A stretch of 44,722 nucleotides of DNA from Mesorhizobium sp. LSHC420B00 (GCF_000503055.1 NZ_AYVY01000001.1:425730-470451); one strand, 5' to 3'; positions 9,101 through 19,257 are shown, numbered from the stretch's first letter. The notes: generated by a model from the letters alone, not told the origin. Program-made: numbers and translations.

Positions 9101-11683
9101 ATGCCTGACCTGCTTCTAGAACTTCGTTCCGAAGAAATCCCCGCTCGCATGCAGCGCAAGGCGGCCGGCGATCTCAGGAAGCTTTTGACCGACGGTCTGG
9201 TCGAAGCCGGGCTGACCTATGAGGCGGCGCGCGAACATTGGACGCCGCGTCGGTTGGCGCTCGACATCCGCGGCCTGACCGCCCGCTCGAAGGACATCAG
9301 CGAGGAGATCAAGGGCCCCTCGACCAAGGCGCCCGAGCAGGCGGTGCAAGGTTTTCTGCGCAAGGCCGGCCTTGCCTCGATTGCCGAGGCGCATGTCCAT
9401 TCCGATCCGAAGAAGGGCGACTTCTATGTCGCCCATATTTCCAGGCCGGGCAGGTCGGCGGAGCAGATCATCGCCGAGCTGGTGCCGGGCATCATCCGCA
9501 ACTTCCCCTGGCCGAAATCGATGCGCTGGGGGCCGGCGTCGGCCAAGCCCGGGTCGCTGCGCTGGGTGCGGCCGCTGCAATCGATCCTGTGCACCTTCGG
9601 CCCGGAAACCGAGGAGCCGGTGGTGGTCGATTTCGAGATCGACGGTATCCGCTCAGGCAACGTCACCTACGGCCACCGTTTTCATGCGCCGGGCGCCATC
9701 ACGGTGCGCCGCTTTGACGATTACGTCGCCAAGCTTGAAGCGGCCAAGGTCGTGCTCGATGCCGACCGACGCAAGGAGATCATTCTTGCCGATGCCAGGA
9801 ACCTCGCCTTCGCCAGCGGGCTCGACCTCGTCGAGGACGAGGGGCTGCTGGAGGAAGTGTCGGGCCTGGTCGAATGGCCCGTCGTGCTGATGGGCGAATT
9901 CGAGCAGGATTTTCTGGCCATTCCGGCCGAGGTGATCCGGCTCACCATCCGCGCCAACCAGAAGTGTTTTGTGACGCGGCCGCATGGCGCGGGCGAAGAG
10001 CTCTCCAACCGCTTCATCCTGACCGCCAATGTCGAGGCCAAGGATGGCGGCAAGGAGATCGCCCATGGCAACGGCAAGGTGGTGCGCGCCCGCCTGTCCG
10101 ACGCGCTCTATTTCTGGAAGACCGACCAGGGCGACCTGCCGGATCTCGACCAGTTGCAGGCATCGGCGGAAAAGTTCGGGCTTGACCTCAACAAGCCGCT
10201 CGACCAGCGCATGGCCCGCCTCGACCATCTCAATGTGACGTTTCATGCCAAGCTCGGCACGCAGGGCGAGCGGGTGGAGCGGATTGCGCGCTTGGCCGAA
10301 GAACTGGCACCAATCGTGGTGCGCGCAATCTCCCCCCTTGAGGGGGAGATGGCCGGCAGGCCAGAGGGGGTCGCTTCGCGTGAAGCGCCGGCATCCTCGG
10401 TCCACAAGAGAGAGTCGCGTCAGGACGCACCGATCCCCTCTGTCGCCTTCGGCGACATCTCCCCCTCAAGGGGGGAGATTACCGCGCTGGCGCGTCGCGC
10501 TGCCGTCCTCGCCAAGGCCGATCTCACCACCGAGGTGGTTGGCGAATTCCCGGAACTGCAGGGCGCCATGGGTCGCAAATACGCCCTGCTGCAACGCGAG
10601 CATCCGTCGGTCGCCGCTGCGATCGAGGAGCACTACAAGCCGCAGGGGCCGTCAGATCGCGTGCCGACTGATCCGGTATCGATCGCCGTGGCGCTCGCCG
10701 ACAAGCTCGATACGCTGGTCGGGTTCTGGGCGATCGACGAAAAACCGACCGGATCGAAGGACCCCTATGCGCTGCGGAGAGCGGCGCTGGGGGTAACGAG
10801 GATACTGATTGAGAACGGGATTAGGTTGTCCCTGAAATCTGTGGCCAATATCGCGTCCGAAGATATTGCAGGTCACATACGCGATCCCAAACTCGACCGA
10901 CAGTTCGAAATTGCTGCGGAGCTAGACCAGCAACTCGGAGGAGATTCGCTTACCGATCTCGTCATCGAACGCGATTCCGCAATCTCAAACAACACCTTTG
11001 AGCGTTCCGGAGAAAGGCAGCAGCAAGAGATCAACAATCTCCTCTCCTTCTTCCACGATCGCCTCAAAGTCTATCTCCGCGATCAGGGTGCGCGGCACGA
11101 CCTGATCGACGCGGTGCTGGCGAGTGGCGCTGCTCCCTCATCCGGCCCTTCGGGCCACCTTCTCCCCGCTGGGGAGAAGAGGCTGGCACCGGCGTTGGCG
11201 ACCTCTTCTCCCCTCGGGGAGAAGGTGGCCGCGAAGCGGCCGGATGAGGGGGCTTCGCAAAACGACGACCTTCTGCAAATCGTCCGCCGGGTCGAAGCCC
11301 TTGGCTCGTTCCTCGACACCGAGGACGGCAAGAACCTGCTTGCCGGCACCAAGCGCGCGGCCAACATCGTGGCTGCCGAAGAGAAGAAGGCGACAGCGAT
11401 CGCAAGCAGCGTTGAGCCGGCTCTGTTCCGGGAGGGCGCCGAAAAAACCCTGTTCGCGGCGGTGAATCAGGCCGAGAGGCAAGCCGGCGAAGGAATTCAA
11501 AACGAAGACTTTTCCGCCGCCATGCTGGCGCTTAGCGTGTTGCGCGAGCCGGTTGATTCATTCTTTGAGAAAGTCCTGGTAAACGACGAGGACCAGGCGG
11601 TGCGCGCCAATCGCCTGGCATTGCTCGCCCGCATCCGCGCGGCGACCGACCGGGTCGCGGATTTCTCCAAGATAGCCGGCTGA
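9101..11683 (+). CDS. glyS: glycine--tRNA ligase, beta subunit, with in-frame repeat insertions
   Basis: Beta subunit of glycyl-tRNA synthetase, needed for tRNA binding. It starts [18 protein letters not shown], the family signature, and contains [21 protein letters not shown] and the HD-like region around [17 protein letters not shown]. At 860 residues it is much longer than the usual 690-700. Two inserts explain part of this: residues about 409-460 and 678-718 are translated palindromic repeats (10328-10479 and 11133-11252). Between them a Gln/Ser-rich stretch (about 10800-11060) has lower GC than its surroundings. The frame stays open through everything, so the gene is probably functional. 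Confidence 0.95.
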   Translation: MPDLLLELRSEEIPARMQRKAAGDLRKLLTDGLVEAGLTYEAAREHWTPRRLALDIRGLTARSKDISEEIKGPSTKAPEQAVQGFLRKAGLASIAEAHVHSDPKKGDFYVAHISRPGRSAEQIIAELVPGIIRNFPWPKSMRWGPASAKPGSLRWVRPLQSILCTFGPETEEPVVVDFEIDGIRSGNVTYGHRFHAPGAITVRRFDDYVAKLEAAKVVLDADRRKEIILADARNLAFASGLDLVEDEGLLEEVSGLVEWPVVLMGEFEQDFLAIPAEVIRLTIRANQKCFVTRPHGAGEELSNRFILTANVEAKDGGKEIAHGNGKVVRARLSDALYFWKTDQGDLPDLDQLQASAEKFGLDLNKPLDQRMARLDHLNVTFHAKLGTQGERVERIARLAEELAPIVVRAISPLEGEMAGRPEGVASREAPASSVHKRESRQDAPIPSVAFGDISPSRGEITALARRAAVLAKADLTTEVVGEFPELQGAMGRKYALLQREHPSVAAAIEEHYKPQGPSDRVPTDPVSIAVALADKLDTLVGFWAIDEKPTGSKDPYALRRAALGVTRILIENGIRLSLKSVANIASEDIAGHIRDPKLDRQFEIAAELDQQLGGDSLTDLVIERDSAISNNTFERSGERQQQEINNLLSFFHDRLKVYLRDQGARHDLIDAVLASGAAPSSGPSGHLLPAGEKRLAPALATSSPLGEKVAAKRPDEGASQNDDLLQIVRRVEALGSFLDTEDGKNLLAGTKRAANIVAAEEKKATAIASSVEPALFREGAEKTLFAAVNQAERQAGEGIQNEDFSAAMLALSVLREPVDSFFEKVLVNDEDQAVRANRLALLARIRAATDRVADFSKIAG
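10328..10479. repeat. palindromic repeat element inside glyS (first)
   Basis: A 152-base element with perfect 23-base inverted ends: 10328-10350 pairs with 10457-10479, and each end is itself a near-palindrome around CTTGAGGGGGAG. The middle has CTTCGCGTGAAGC-like and GCCTTCGGCG hairpins. It resembles the palindromic repeats scattered through Mesorhizobium genomes, normally intergenic. Here it is read as about 51 codons, ISPLEGEM to SRGEI. Confidence 0.85.
11133..11252. repeat. palindromic repeat element inside glyS (second)
   Basis: Arms of about 50 bases (11133-11182 and 11202-11252) are inverted near-copies, each containing CTTCTCCCC...GGGGAGAAG and CATCCGGCC...GGCC. A 19-base loop separates them. 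It is a different repeat subtype from the one at 10328 and matches the subtype at 15501-15647. It is translated in frame as part of glyS. Confidence 0.85.
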
Positions 11684-11712
11684 CGTCTGGGAAAAAATCA
11701 TCGCTTGTGGCG

Positions 11713-12144
11713 CTATTTGGGCTGGTCGGGAGCTGCTAGCGGCGCAGGCTGCGGCGCTGCCGGCTCAGGGGTTTTGCTGGCGACCTTTGGATCGGCCTTG
11801 CTGTTCGCGGCGGGCGCGGCAGCGGTGGCCGGCGCGGCTTTGGGCGCAGGCGTTGCAAAGGCATCGCCGACGATACCGCCGCGAATGATCATCGGACTTC
11901 CGTCGAAGCCACGACTCGGCTGGCTCGGGATTGCCGCGACCTTTTCATCGGTGACGTTTTCATTGACGTCAGGCAACTTCTCGCCGAGCGCGACGATCGA
12001 CCGTGTTTTCGCCCGTTCGAGCGCGCTGGCACTTACAACCGAAGGCGTCGCCGTCGTTTGCCCGAGAAAAACCAGCGATGAGGCCTGTGCCGTGCTGGCC
12101 ATAACCGCCAGACCAAGCGCTCCAAGGATACGCATCGAAAGCAT
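11713..12144 (-). CDS. putative periplasmic Ala/Pro-rich protein
   Basis: A 143-residue protein of unknown function. The start MLSMRILGALGLAVMASTAQASS is a signal peptide with likely cleavage after AQA. The middle contains ERAKTRSIVALGEKLPDV and SPMIIRGGIVGD, and the last 45 residues are an Ala/Pro/Lys-rich, probably disordered tail (TPAPKAAPATAAAPAANS). ATG 12144 is chosen for the signal peptide and an AAGGGGA ribosome site; the longer frame to 12219 begins with an unlikely sequence. It converges with glyS and diverges from the Sua5 gene. Confidence 0.7.
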   Translation of the reverse strand: MLSMRILGALGLAVMASTAQASSLVFLGQTTATPSVVSASALERAKTRSIVALGEKLPDVNENVTDEKVAAIPSQPSRGFDGSPMIIRGGIVGDAFATPAPKAAPATAAAPAANSKADPKVASKTPEPAAPQPAPLAAPDQPK

Positions 12145-12303
12145 GATAATTCCCCTTGCCCAACAAGACGGCACCGTAGCCGAGGGCAGTTGATGCCGGC
12201 TTGCGGGGAAACATAGCATTTTAGCGATTTGCGATTCGCCAATGCCTGGGCTTGCTCGCCCGGCGTCGCCGTATTAGGCACCCGCATCCGTGAGGTGACG
12301 ACA

Positions 12304-13284
12304 GTGGCTGAAATTCGTGCCGTCGGCGAGGCGATGGAAAGGGCGTTGGCGCTGCTCGAAAGCGGCGACGTCGTCGCCATACCGACCGAGACCGTCTATG
12401 GCCTGGCCGGCGACGCGACCAACGGCGTTGCCGTGGCTCGTATCTTCGAAGCCAAGGGCCGACCTCGCTTCAACCCGCTGATCGCCCATATAGCCGATCC
12501 GGCGATGGCCGAGCGCATCGCGCTGTTCGATCCGCTGTCGGAAAGATTGGCGCAGGTATTCTGGCCGGGGCCGCTGACGATGGTGCTGCCGCAACGGCCC
12601 AGCAACGGCATTCATCCGCTGGTCACCGCCGGTCTGGACACCATCGCGCTGCGCATGCCGAAAGGCTTTGGCGGCGAGCTGATTGCCAGGTTCGGTCGCG
12701 CGCTTGCGGCGCCCAGCGCCAATTCCTCGGGCAGGATCAGCGCCACGACGGCGGAAGCAGTGGCGGCCGACCTCGGTCCCAGGATCAAGCTTGTGGTCGA
12801 TGGCGGCGCGACGCCGGTCGGGCTGGAATCGACCATCCTCAAGGTCGAAGCCGGAAAGCTGCGGCTGCTGCGACCGGGCGGCATTGCCGCCGAAGAGATC
12901 GAAGCAGTGGCCGGGACAAAGTTGCTGCGCGGCGCTTCGGGCATCGAGGCGCCCGGCATGCTCGCCTCGCATTACGCTCCGGGTGCGGCGGTGCGGCTCA
13001 ATGCCGGCAAGGTCGCCACAGGCGAAGCCTTGCTGGCCTTCGGCCGCCGCCGTGCCGAGGGCTGGCGCGATGCAGCCGCACTGCGCAATTTGTCGGAGAC
13101 CGGCGACCTGCGCGAGGCAGCAAGCAATCTCTTCGCTCATCTGCAGGATCTCGATGGCAGCGGCGCCAAAACCATCGCCGTCGAGCCGATCCCGTTCGAA
13201 GGGCTGGGCGAGGCGATCAACGACAGGCTTTCGCGCGCCGCCGCCCCGCGTGACAAGATCGCCCCTCGTGACAAGATGGATTGA
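12304..13284 (+). CDS. L-threonylcarbamoyladenylate synthase (Sua5 type)
   Basis: Makes threonylcarbamoyl-AMP from threonine, bicarbonate and ATP for the universal t6A37 modification of ANN-decoding tRNAs. The YrdC domain shows IPTETVYGLAGDA, KGRPRFNPL and APSANSSGRIS. A C-terminal Sua5 domain follows after ASHYAPGAAV, which makes this the long Sua5 rather than the short TsaC form. The start is uncertain: GTG 12304 (326 residues) has GAGG about 8 bases upstream, GTG 12295 is also possible, and the frame is open from 12229. The FAD-linked oxidase starts 18 bases downstream. Confidence 0.9.
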   Translation: MAEIRAVGEAMERALALLESGDVVAIPTETVYGLAGDATNGVAVARIFEAKGRPRFNPLIAHIADPAMAERIALFDPLSERLAQVFWPGPLTMVLPQRPSNGIHPLVTAGLDTIALRMPKGFGGELIARFGRALAAPSANSSGRISATTAEAVAADLGPRIKLVVDGGATPVGLESTILKVEAGKLRLLRPGGIAAEEIEAVAGTKLLRGASGIEAPGMLASHYAPGAAVRLNAGKVATGEALLAFGRRRAEGWRDAAALRNLSETGDLREAASNLFAHLQDLDGSGAKTIAVEPIPFEGLGEAINDRLSRAAAPRDKIAPRDKMD

Positions 13285-13302
13285 GCACCATAGTTTCCAC
13301 CC

Positions 13303-14733
13303 ATGAACGACATTTCCCCCGACCTCGATCCTGCCGTCATCGCGCGCTTTGTGACAATCGTCGGCGACAAATATGCGCTGCGCGACCAGCAGGACATCGC
13401 GCCTTACCTCACCGAGCGGCGCGGACTTTGGCACGGCAGGACGGCGCTGGTGCTGAGGCCGGGCAGCGTCGAGGAGATCAGCCGCATCATGCGGCTGGCG
13501 ACCGAAACGGGCATGCCGATTGTACCGCAAAGCGGCAACACCGGGCTGGTCGGCGCCCAGGTGCCGGACGCGTCCGGCCGCGAGATCGTGCTGTCGCTGT
13601 CGCGGCTAAACCGCATCCGTGAGATCGATACCCTGTCCAACACGGTGACGGTCGAAACCGGCGTCATCCTGCAAACGCTGCAGGAAGCGGCCGATGCCGC
13701 CGACCGGCTGTTTCCGCTGTCGCTTGCCGCGCAAGGCTCCTGCCAGATCGGCGGCAATCTCTCTTCCAACGCCGGTGGCACCGGCGTGCTTGCCTACGGC
13801 AATGCGCGCGAACTCTGCCTCGGCGTCGAAGTGGTGCTGCCGACCGGCGAAGTGTTCGACGATCTGCGCAAGCTGAAGAAGGACAATACCGGTTATGATC
13901 TGAAGGACCTGTTCGTCGGCGCCGAGGGTACGCTCGGCATCATCACCGCCGCCGTGCTCAAGCTTTTCCCCAAGCCCAAGGGGCGCGAGGTGGCGTTTGC
14001 CGGCCTGTCATCGCCGGAGGCGGCACTGTCGCTGTTCAGCCTCGCGATGGACCGTGCAGGGGCAGCGCTCACCGCCTTCGAGCTGATCGGCCAGAGGCCT
14101 TACGACTTCACGCTTGCCCACGCACAAGGCGTAGTGCGGCCGCTGGCCGGCGATTGGCCGTGGTATGTGCTGATGCAGATCTCGTCGGGCCGCTCGGCCG
14201 AGGATGCACGGGCGCTGATCGAAGAGGTGCTGGAGGCAGGCCTCGAGCAAGGGATCGTCGGCGATGCGGTGATCGCGTCAAGCATCGCCCAGGGCGATGC
14301 GTTCTGGAATTTCCGCGAAGTGCTGCCCGAGGCGCAGAGACCCGAAGGTGCCTCGATCAAGCACGACATCTCGGTGCCGGTGGCGTCGATCCCGCCCTTC
14401 ATCGAAAAGGCCGCCGGCGCCGTGCAATCGGTCAGTCCCGGCGCACGCGTCGTCTGCTTCGGCCACATGGGCGACGGCAATCTGCACTACAACATTTCCC
14501 GGCCGGTCGACGGTGACGACGAGGCGTTTCTCGGCCTTTACCACGTCATGAACAAGGCCGTGCACGACGTCGTGCGCTCGTTTCATGGCTCGATCTCGGC
14601 CGAGCACGGCATCGGCCAGTTGAAGCGGGACGAATTGATCGCGACGGCGCCGCCGATGGCGATCGAGCTGATGCGCAGGGTGAAGGCCGCTTTCGATCCC
14701 GCCGGCATCATGAATCCCGGTAAGGTTATCTGA
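13303..14733 (+). CDS. FAD-linked oxidase, D-lactate/D-2-hydroxyglutarate dehydrogenase type
   Basis: A 476-residue GlcD/DLD-family flavoprotein oxidising a D-2-hydroxy acid. The N-terminal FAD_binding_4 (PCMH) domain includes PIVPQSGNTGLVGAQVPDAS and GGNLSSNAGGTGVLAYGNAR. The C-terminal domain has the metal/substrate motif FGHMGDGNLHYN and the FAD-contact motif SAEHGIGQLKRDEL. It lies 18 bases after the Sua5 gene, so co-transcription is likely without an obvious functional link. The exact substrate cannot be told from the sequence. Confidence 0.9.
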   Translation: MNDISPDLDPAVIARFVTIVGDKYALRDQQDIAPYLTERRGLWHGRTALVLRPGSVEEISRIMRLATETGMPIVPQSGNTGLVGAQVPDASGREIVLSLSRLNRIREIDTLSNTVTVETGVILQTLQEAADAADRLFPLSLAAQGSCQIGGNLSSNAGGTGVLAYGNARELCLGVEVVLPTGEVFDDLRKLKKDNTGYDLKDLFVGAEGTLGIITAAVLKLFPKPKGREVAFAGLSSPEAALSLFSLAMDRAGAALTAFELIGQRPYDFTLAHAQGVVRPLAGDWPWYVLMQISSGRSAEDARALIEEVLEAGLEQGIVGDAVIASSIAQGDAFWNFREVLPEAQRPEGASIKHDISVPVASIPPFIEKAAGAVQSVSPGARVVCFGHMGDGNLHYNISRPVDGDDEAFLGLYHVMNKAVHDVVRSFHGSISAEHGIGQLKRDELIATAPPMAIELMRRVKAAFDPAGIMNPGKVI

Positions 14734-14918
14734 TCCTTTCGCCGGCCCGCGCCGGTTCGTATTCCGATAACCATCCGCCTCGGATCAGCAAAATTTAACC
14801 GACTTTCTTAAGCGCGAGGATAAGAAGCTCGCGCTAATGTTTCTCCACAACGAGGCTGGGAAAACCGGCCCGGAGATCCGGAAACACCGGCTCTCAGGAG
14901 AAACAGGAAAGGCACGAT

Positions 14919-15485
14919 ATGAACACTGGACTGAAGCCAGTCTGGGCCGGGCGCAATATGCGCCTCGACCCATTCCGCCTGCCGCAGGTGGTGAGCTACG
15001 CCACGCGCGACGACTATGGCGACGTTACCTTCACCATCGATCAGCGCGGCGCGGTTATCCGCCGCACGCTGGAGATGAGTGGCGTGCCGGCGATCATCGC
15101 TCTGCCCGCCAACGCGTTTCGCGGCGTCGCCGCCCGCGCCATGGAGGATCCGGATGGCAATGTCACAGTGACGCTTGAGCTTCTGCACAACGACCCGATG
15201 CTGTCGGTGCCGCTGCTGGTCGCCGACGATCTCGACGACGTCGCCGCCGACTGGCGCGCCTGGGCCGACGCCTACCGCCTGCCGATGCTTCTGATCGAGG
15301 CCGACGGCATTGCCCGCACGCTGGAAGAATCGCTCGGCGCCGCCATCAAGGCGCTCCCGGCGCAGGACCGTCGCAAAGGTCGCGTCTCGACCATGCGCCG
15401 CCCGCGCTTCCTCGCCCGCCGCCGCGCCGGCGACCTCGGCCTCAGGCTGGTCATCGGCGGCGAGGAGCTTATTTCGCGGGAATAG
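14919..15485 (+). CDS. DUF6101 family protein
   Basis: A 188-residue protein matching a conserved rhizobial family of unknown function that I recall as DUF6101. Features are a start MNTGLKPVWAGRNMRLDPFR, a central Asp-rich region (VADDLDDVAADWRAWAD) and a strongly basic tail (RRPRFLARRRAGD). No signal peptide or membrane segment is seen. A ribosome site AGGAAAGG lies 7 bases before the ATG. Upstream, 14734-14918 holds an AT-rich promoter-like stretch. It converges with ubiA across a palindromic repeat. Confidence 0.75.
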   Translation: MNTGLKPVWAGRNMRLDPFRLPQVVSYATRDDYGDVTFTIDQRGAVIRRTLEMSGVPAIIALPANAFRGVAARAMEDPDGNVTVTLELLHNDPMLSVPLLVADDLDDVAADWRAWADAYRLPMLLIEADGIARTLEESLGAAIKALPAQDRRKGRVSTMRRPRFLARRRAGDLGLRLVIGGEELISRE

Positions 15486-15500
15486 GCCTGAGCGCCTCTT

Positions 15501-15647
15501 CCTTCTCCCCCTGTGGGAGAAGGTGGCCGAGCGGAGCTCGGTCGGATGAGGGGTGTTCCAGGGACCGCCAACGCCTCATTTCTTCCAACACCCCTCAACC
15601 GTCTTGGCGCTACGCGCCAATCCACCTTCTCCCACAGGGGGAGAAGG
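15501..15647. repeat. palindromic repeat between convergent genes
   Basis: A 147-base element with perfect 26-base inverted ends: 15501-15526 begins CCTTCTCCCCCTGTGGGAGA and its complement ends at 15647. The inner part contains GGCGCTACGCGCC. It is the same subtype as the second glyS insert. Lying between the DUF6101 and ubiA stops, it could stop transcription from both sides, though it lacks a T-run. Confidence 0.85.
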
Positions 15648-15657
15648 GAAAAGGCTC

Positions 15658-16641
15658 CTAAACCAGCGGCTTCAGCGCCACCCAAACCGCGCCGCCGATC
15701 AGGCCGAGGAAGATCAGCCAGCCGACCTGGTTGTTCGATCTGAACAGCCTCAGGCACTGGTCCGGATCGTCGATGTCGAGCACGCCGATCTGCCGCGCCA
15801 GATGGGCGCCGGCGGCAATCAGCCCGGCGAGCGCCGGCACCGGTGCCTGCGCCGAGGCGAAAGCAATGGCGAAGCAGACCAGCGCTCCGCCATAAAGTCC
15901 GGCAAGCCAGCCCTTGGTGTTGTCGCCGAACAGGCGCGCCGTCGAGCGCACGCCGACGATGGCGTCGTCCTCCTTGTCCTGATGCGCATAGATCGTGTCA
16001 TAGCCGATCACCCACAGGATCGAGCCGATATAGAGCATGATTGCCGGCCCATCGAGATCGCCGAACTCGACCGCCCATCCCATCAGCGCCCCCCAGGAAA
16101 AGGCAAGACCGAGAACCAGTTGCGGCCAATTGGTGTACCGCTTCATGAACGGGTAGATGGCGACGATGACCAGCGAGCCGATGCCGAGCAAGATGGCCAA
16201 GCTGTTGAACTGCAAAAGCACGGCGAGGCCGACCAGTGCCTGCAAGACAACAAACATCCAGGCCTGCCGGCGCGTAACCTTGCCGGCCGGCAGCGGTCGC
16301 GAGCGTGTGCGTTCCACCTGGTTGTCGATGTCCTCGTCGACTAGGTCGTTGTAGGTGCAGCCGGCGCCACGCATGGCGAACGCGCCAAGAAAAAACAGCA
16401 GCAGATACCACGGCGACGGCAGCAGCGAGAGCAGCGGGTCCGTCGGACGCGGATAGGCGCTCGCGGCAAGTGCAGCCGACCACCAGCATGGCCACAGCAG
16501 CAATTGCCAGCCGATCGGCCGGTCCCATCGGGCAAGCTGCGCATAGGGCCACAACCCCCGCGGCAGCGCGCGATAGACCCAGTGGCCGCTCGGCGCATCG
16601 GCGACGCGGCCCTGGGCCGCTTTCGACTGGACGGTTTCCAT
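15658..16641 (-). CDS. ubiA: 4-hydroxybenzoate polyprenyltransferase
   Basis: Integral membrane prenyltransferase joining 4-hydroxybenzoate to the polyprenyl chain in ubiquinone biosynthesis. From ATG 16641 it has 327 residues with about eight or nine membrane helices. The first Asp-rich motif NDLVDEDID is at 98-106 and the second, YDTIYAHQDKEDD, lies about 120 residues later; both bind Mg2+-diphosphate. The open frame runs back to 16950 into the purD gene, but the sequence before METVQSKAA does not belong to the family. It is divergent from purD, with a 156-base shared promoter gap. Confidence 0.93.
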   Translation of the reverse strand: METVQSKAAQGRVADAPSGHWVYRALPRGLWPYAQLARWDRPIGWQLLLWPCWWSAALAASAYPRPTDPLLSLLPSPWYLLLFFLGAFAMRGAGCTYNDLVDEDIDNQVERTRSRPLPAGKVTRRQAWMFVVLQALVGLAVLLQFNSLAILLGIGSLVIVAIYPFMKRYTNWPQLVLGLAFSWGALMGWAVEFGDLDGPAIMLYIGSILWVIGYDTIYAHQDKEDDAIVGVRSTARLFGDNTKGWLAGLYGGALVCFAIAFASAQAPVPALAGLIAAGAHLARQIGVLDIDDPDQCLRLFRSNNQVGWLIFLGLIGGAVWVALKPLV

Positions 16642-16797
16642 TTTGCTGGAGTGGCAGCAGAGGCGAATGCCGTCAAGCGTCAAGCAGGCCGGATCCGCTC
16701 GCGGCGCGGAATCGCCGCCGCGGACAGCCAAATGTCTTGACCCGCCGCCCGGGGCGCAATAGCGCAGTCCTGATCGGAACGGGCAAGGAATCCAGGC

Positions 16798-18075
16798 ATG
16801 CGTGTTTTGCTGATCGGCTCCGGCGGACGAGAACATGCGTTGGCCTGGAAGATGGCGGCGTCGCCGCTGCTGACCAAACTCTACGCGGCGCCCGGCAATC
16901 CGGGCATCGGCGGCGAAGCCGAACTGGTGAGGCTCGATGTTTCGGATCATGCAGCGGTGGTCCGGTTTTGCCGCGAGAAAGAAATAGACCTCGTCGTGGT
17001 CGGCCCGGAAGGGCCGCTGGTCGCCGGCATTGCCGACGACCTTGGCGCCGAGGGCATCCGCGTCTTCGGCCCGTCAAAGGCAGCGGCACGGCTGGAAGGC
17101 TCGAAGGGGTTCACCAAGGACCTCTGCGCCAAATACGGCATCCCGACCGCCGCCTATGGCCGCTTCGGCGATCTGGCTTCGGCCAAGGCCTATGTCGAGA
17201 GAATGGGTGCGCCGATCGTCATCAAGGCCGACGGCCTCGCTGCCGGCAAGGGCGTCACCGTCGCCATGACGCTTGACGAGGCGCTGGCCGCGCTCGACGC
17301 CTGTTTCGACGGCTCCTTCGGCCAGGCCGGCGCCGAAGTGGTGGTCGAGGAGTTTCTCAGCGGCGAAGAGGCAAGCTTCTTCTGCCTTTGCGACGGCATC
17401 ACCGCGCTGCCCTTCGGCACCGCGCAGGATCATAAGCGCCTCAGTGACGGCGACACCGGCCCCAACACCGGCGGCATGGGCGCCTATTCGCCGGCGCCGG
17501 TGATGACGCCGGAGATGATCGACCGAACCATGCGCGAGATCGTCGAGCCGACCATGCGCGGCATGGCTGAAACAGGCGCGCCGTTTTCCGGCGTGCTGTT
17601 CGCCGGGCTGATGATATCAGACAGCGGGCCGAAGCTGATCGAATACAACACCCGTTTCGGCGACCCGGAATGCCAGGTGCTGATGATGCGGCTGAAGGAC
17701 GATCTCCTGGTCCTGCTCAACGCCGCCGCCGACGGCCAGCTGGCGCACACCTCGGTGCGCTGGCGCGACGAGGCGGCGCTCACCGTGGTGATGGCAGCCA
17801 GGGGTTATCCCGGCACGCCGGAAAAGGGCTCGGTCATTCGCGGCGTCGAGGCGGCGGCAGGTGAGGGCGTCGAGATTTTTCACGCCGGCACCGCAATCAA
17901 CGGCGGCGCACTCGTCGCCAATGGCGGTCGCGTGCTCAACGTCACGGCGACCGGCCGCACCGTCGGCGAGGCGCAGAAGAAGGCTTACGCCGCGCTCGAC
18001 CGGATCGACTGGCCGCAAGGCTTTTGCCGCCGCGACATTGGCTGGCTGGCGGTGGCGCGCGAGCAGGCGAACTGA
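16798..18075 (+). CDS. purD: phosphoribosylamine--glycine ligase (GAR synthetase)
   Basis: Second step of purine biosynthesis: phosphoribosylamine, glycine and ATP give GAR. The 425-residue ATP-grasp enzyme starts [18 protein letters not shown], with [11 protein letters not shown] in the ATP-grasp fold, [13 protein letters not shown] and the metal site [17 protein letters not shown] lies about 10 bases before the ATG. A TTGACC box at 16737-16742 may be its -35 element, but no good -10 is visible. It converges with the GH25 gene 21 bases downstream. Confidence 0.97.
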   Translation: MRVLLIGSGGREHALAWKMAASPLLTKLYAAPGNPGIGGEAELVRLDVSDHAAVVRFCREKEIDLVVVGPEGPLVAGIADDLGAEGIRVFGPSKAAARLEGSKGFTKDLCAKYGIPTAAYGRFGDLASAKAYVERMGAPIVIKADGLAAGKGVTVAMTLDEALAALDACFDGSFGQAGAEVVVEEFLSGEEASFFCLCDGITALPFGTAQDHKRLSDGDTGPNTGGMGAYSPAPVMTPEMIDRTMREIVEPTMRGMAETGAPFSGVLFAGLMISDSGPKLIEYNTRFGDPECQVLMMRLKDDLLVLLNAAADGQLAHTSVRWRDEAALTVVMAARGYPGTPEKGSVIRGVEAAAGEGVEIFHAGTAINGGALVANGGRVLNVTATGRTVGEAQKKAYAALDRIDWPQGFCRRDIGWLAVAREQAN

Positions 18076-18096
18076 CGCTTCAGGCGGCCCTCAGCC

Positions 18097-19257
18097 TCAG
18101 CGCAGGCCGCGGCCGAATACGGACGAGACGCTGCTGACCGCATCGGCGGTGGGGGCAATTCCAGACACCGATGCCAGGCGCTCTTCGTTTCGCGTCCAGG
18201 CAACATATTCGGCAATCCCGCGCGGAAGGCTCGGCGCCGCCTTCGCCGCAGGCATTTGAAAGCCGCTGCTGAACCTGGCCAAGCGCGTCCTAAATACCGC
18301 GACCAGTTGCTCGAGGCTCGCGGGTGCTGCCACTGTGGCATAGGTCATGGCAGTGCCGGCGAGCCCCGCCTCGCGTGAGAGCGGCACCGGTATCGAGGCG
18401 AGATAATCCGGCTGCACGTCGATCAGGCCGCCGAACGGCCACTGTGCGCGCAATTCCGTCGCGTTCATCGGCGCGACGCTGACATCGATATCGTTGGGCG
18501 TGCCCGCAACCCTGTAGGGACAGCGGAACCGGCCGCAATTTGCTCGCGCCGAAAACTGCCAGAGCGCATAGCCCTGCCAGTTGCCCATCGGAAAATGCAC
18601 ATCGATGTCTGGCTTATAACGCGCGTACCACAGCGGCAACCGGGACAGGAGCGGGTATTTATACTTATTGTCGGCGATATGCCTGGCGGTCGTGCCGTTG
18701 GTGTAGAGCACCGGAAAGCGGCCAACCCGACGATGCACATGGCGCACGAATTCCTCGGCATCCTCGAGCGACATCCATTGGGTGGGATCATCGTCCTCGA
18801 TGTCGAGGGCAAGCAGGTCATCCGGCCCGGGTTTCACGAAATTGATGAAATTATTGGCCTGTCCCACGGGGTTGCCAGGGCGGGCGAGATGATAGGCACC
18901 CCATTTCAGGCCCAGCGCCTTGGCCACCACCTTGCGCGTCTGGAACAGTTCCTGTGCCATCGCATGGCGCTTCCAAAGCGTCTTGCACAGACGCATCTCG
19001 GTCTCGTCGCCGAAACAGAAATAGGGTGGCGGCATTCCGTCGGATGCCTTGTTGATGAAGCCGACAAGACGCTTGTCGGCAGCTAGCCGGGTCCAGTCAA
19101 TGGAATTGTATTCGTAGGCGTCGACGACCAGCGCCCGGTCCGCATCCTTCCACGGTTCGGAGAAATCCGAGGCCCTTGCCGGCGTCAGCGCCAGGGTTAT
19201 CGCGGCCGCGACAAGGAGAAGCGCTGAGCGGACAAGGGGGTGCGCCGGCGTTTTCAA
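18097..19257 (-). CDS. glycoside hydrolase family 25 protein (lysozyme-like), exported
   Basis: A 386-residue predicted muramidase. Residues 1-29 are a signal peptide (SALLLVAAAITLALTPARA). The GH25 domain follows: VVDAYEYN (Asp46) opens the barrel and LALDIEDD supplies the catalytic Asp152/Glu154 pair. GAYHLARPGNPVGQANNFI and LPLWYARY are typical of the fold. The last 120 residues, after NDIDVSVAP, are not part of GH25 and look disordered. The expected role is peptidoglycan turnover or remodelling in the periplasm. Confidence 0.88.
   Translation of the reverse strand: MKTPAHPLVRSALLLVAAAITLALTPARASDFSEPWKDADRALVVDAYEYNSIDWTRLAADKRLVGFINKASDGMPPPYFCFGDETEMRLCKTLWKRHAMAQELFQTRKVVAKALGLKWGAYHLARPGNPVGQANNFINFVKPGPDDLLALDIEDDDPTQWMSLEDAEEFVRHVHRRVGRFPVLYTNGTTARHIADNKYKYPLLSRLPLWYARYKPDIDVHFPMGNWQGYALWQFSARANCGRFRCPYRVAGTPNDIDVSVAPMNATELRAQWPFGGLIDVQPDYLASIPVPLSREAGLAGTAMTYATVAAPASLEQLVAVFRTRLARFSSGFQMPAAKAAPSLPRGIAEYVAWTRNEERLASVSGIAPTADAVSSVSSVFGRGLR

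Noticed and set aside
12274..13530. A 418-codon minus-strand frame
   Set aside because: Antisense to the Sua5 gene; no ribosome site and no recognisable domain.
15501..15647. Possible CRISPR-like or insertion-sequence ends
   Set aside because: The inverted arms enclose no transposase and there is no repeat-spacer periodicity; it matches the palindromic repeat subtype also found in glyS.
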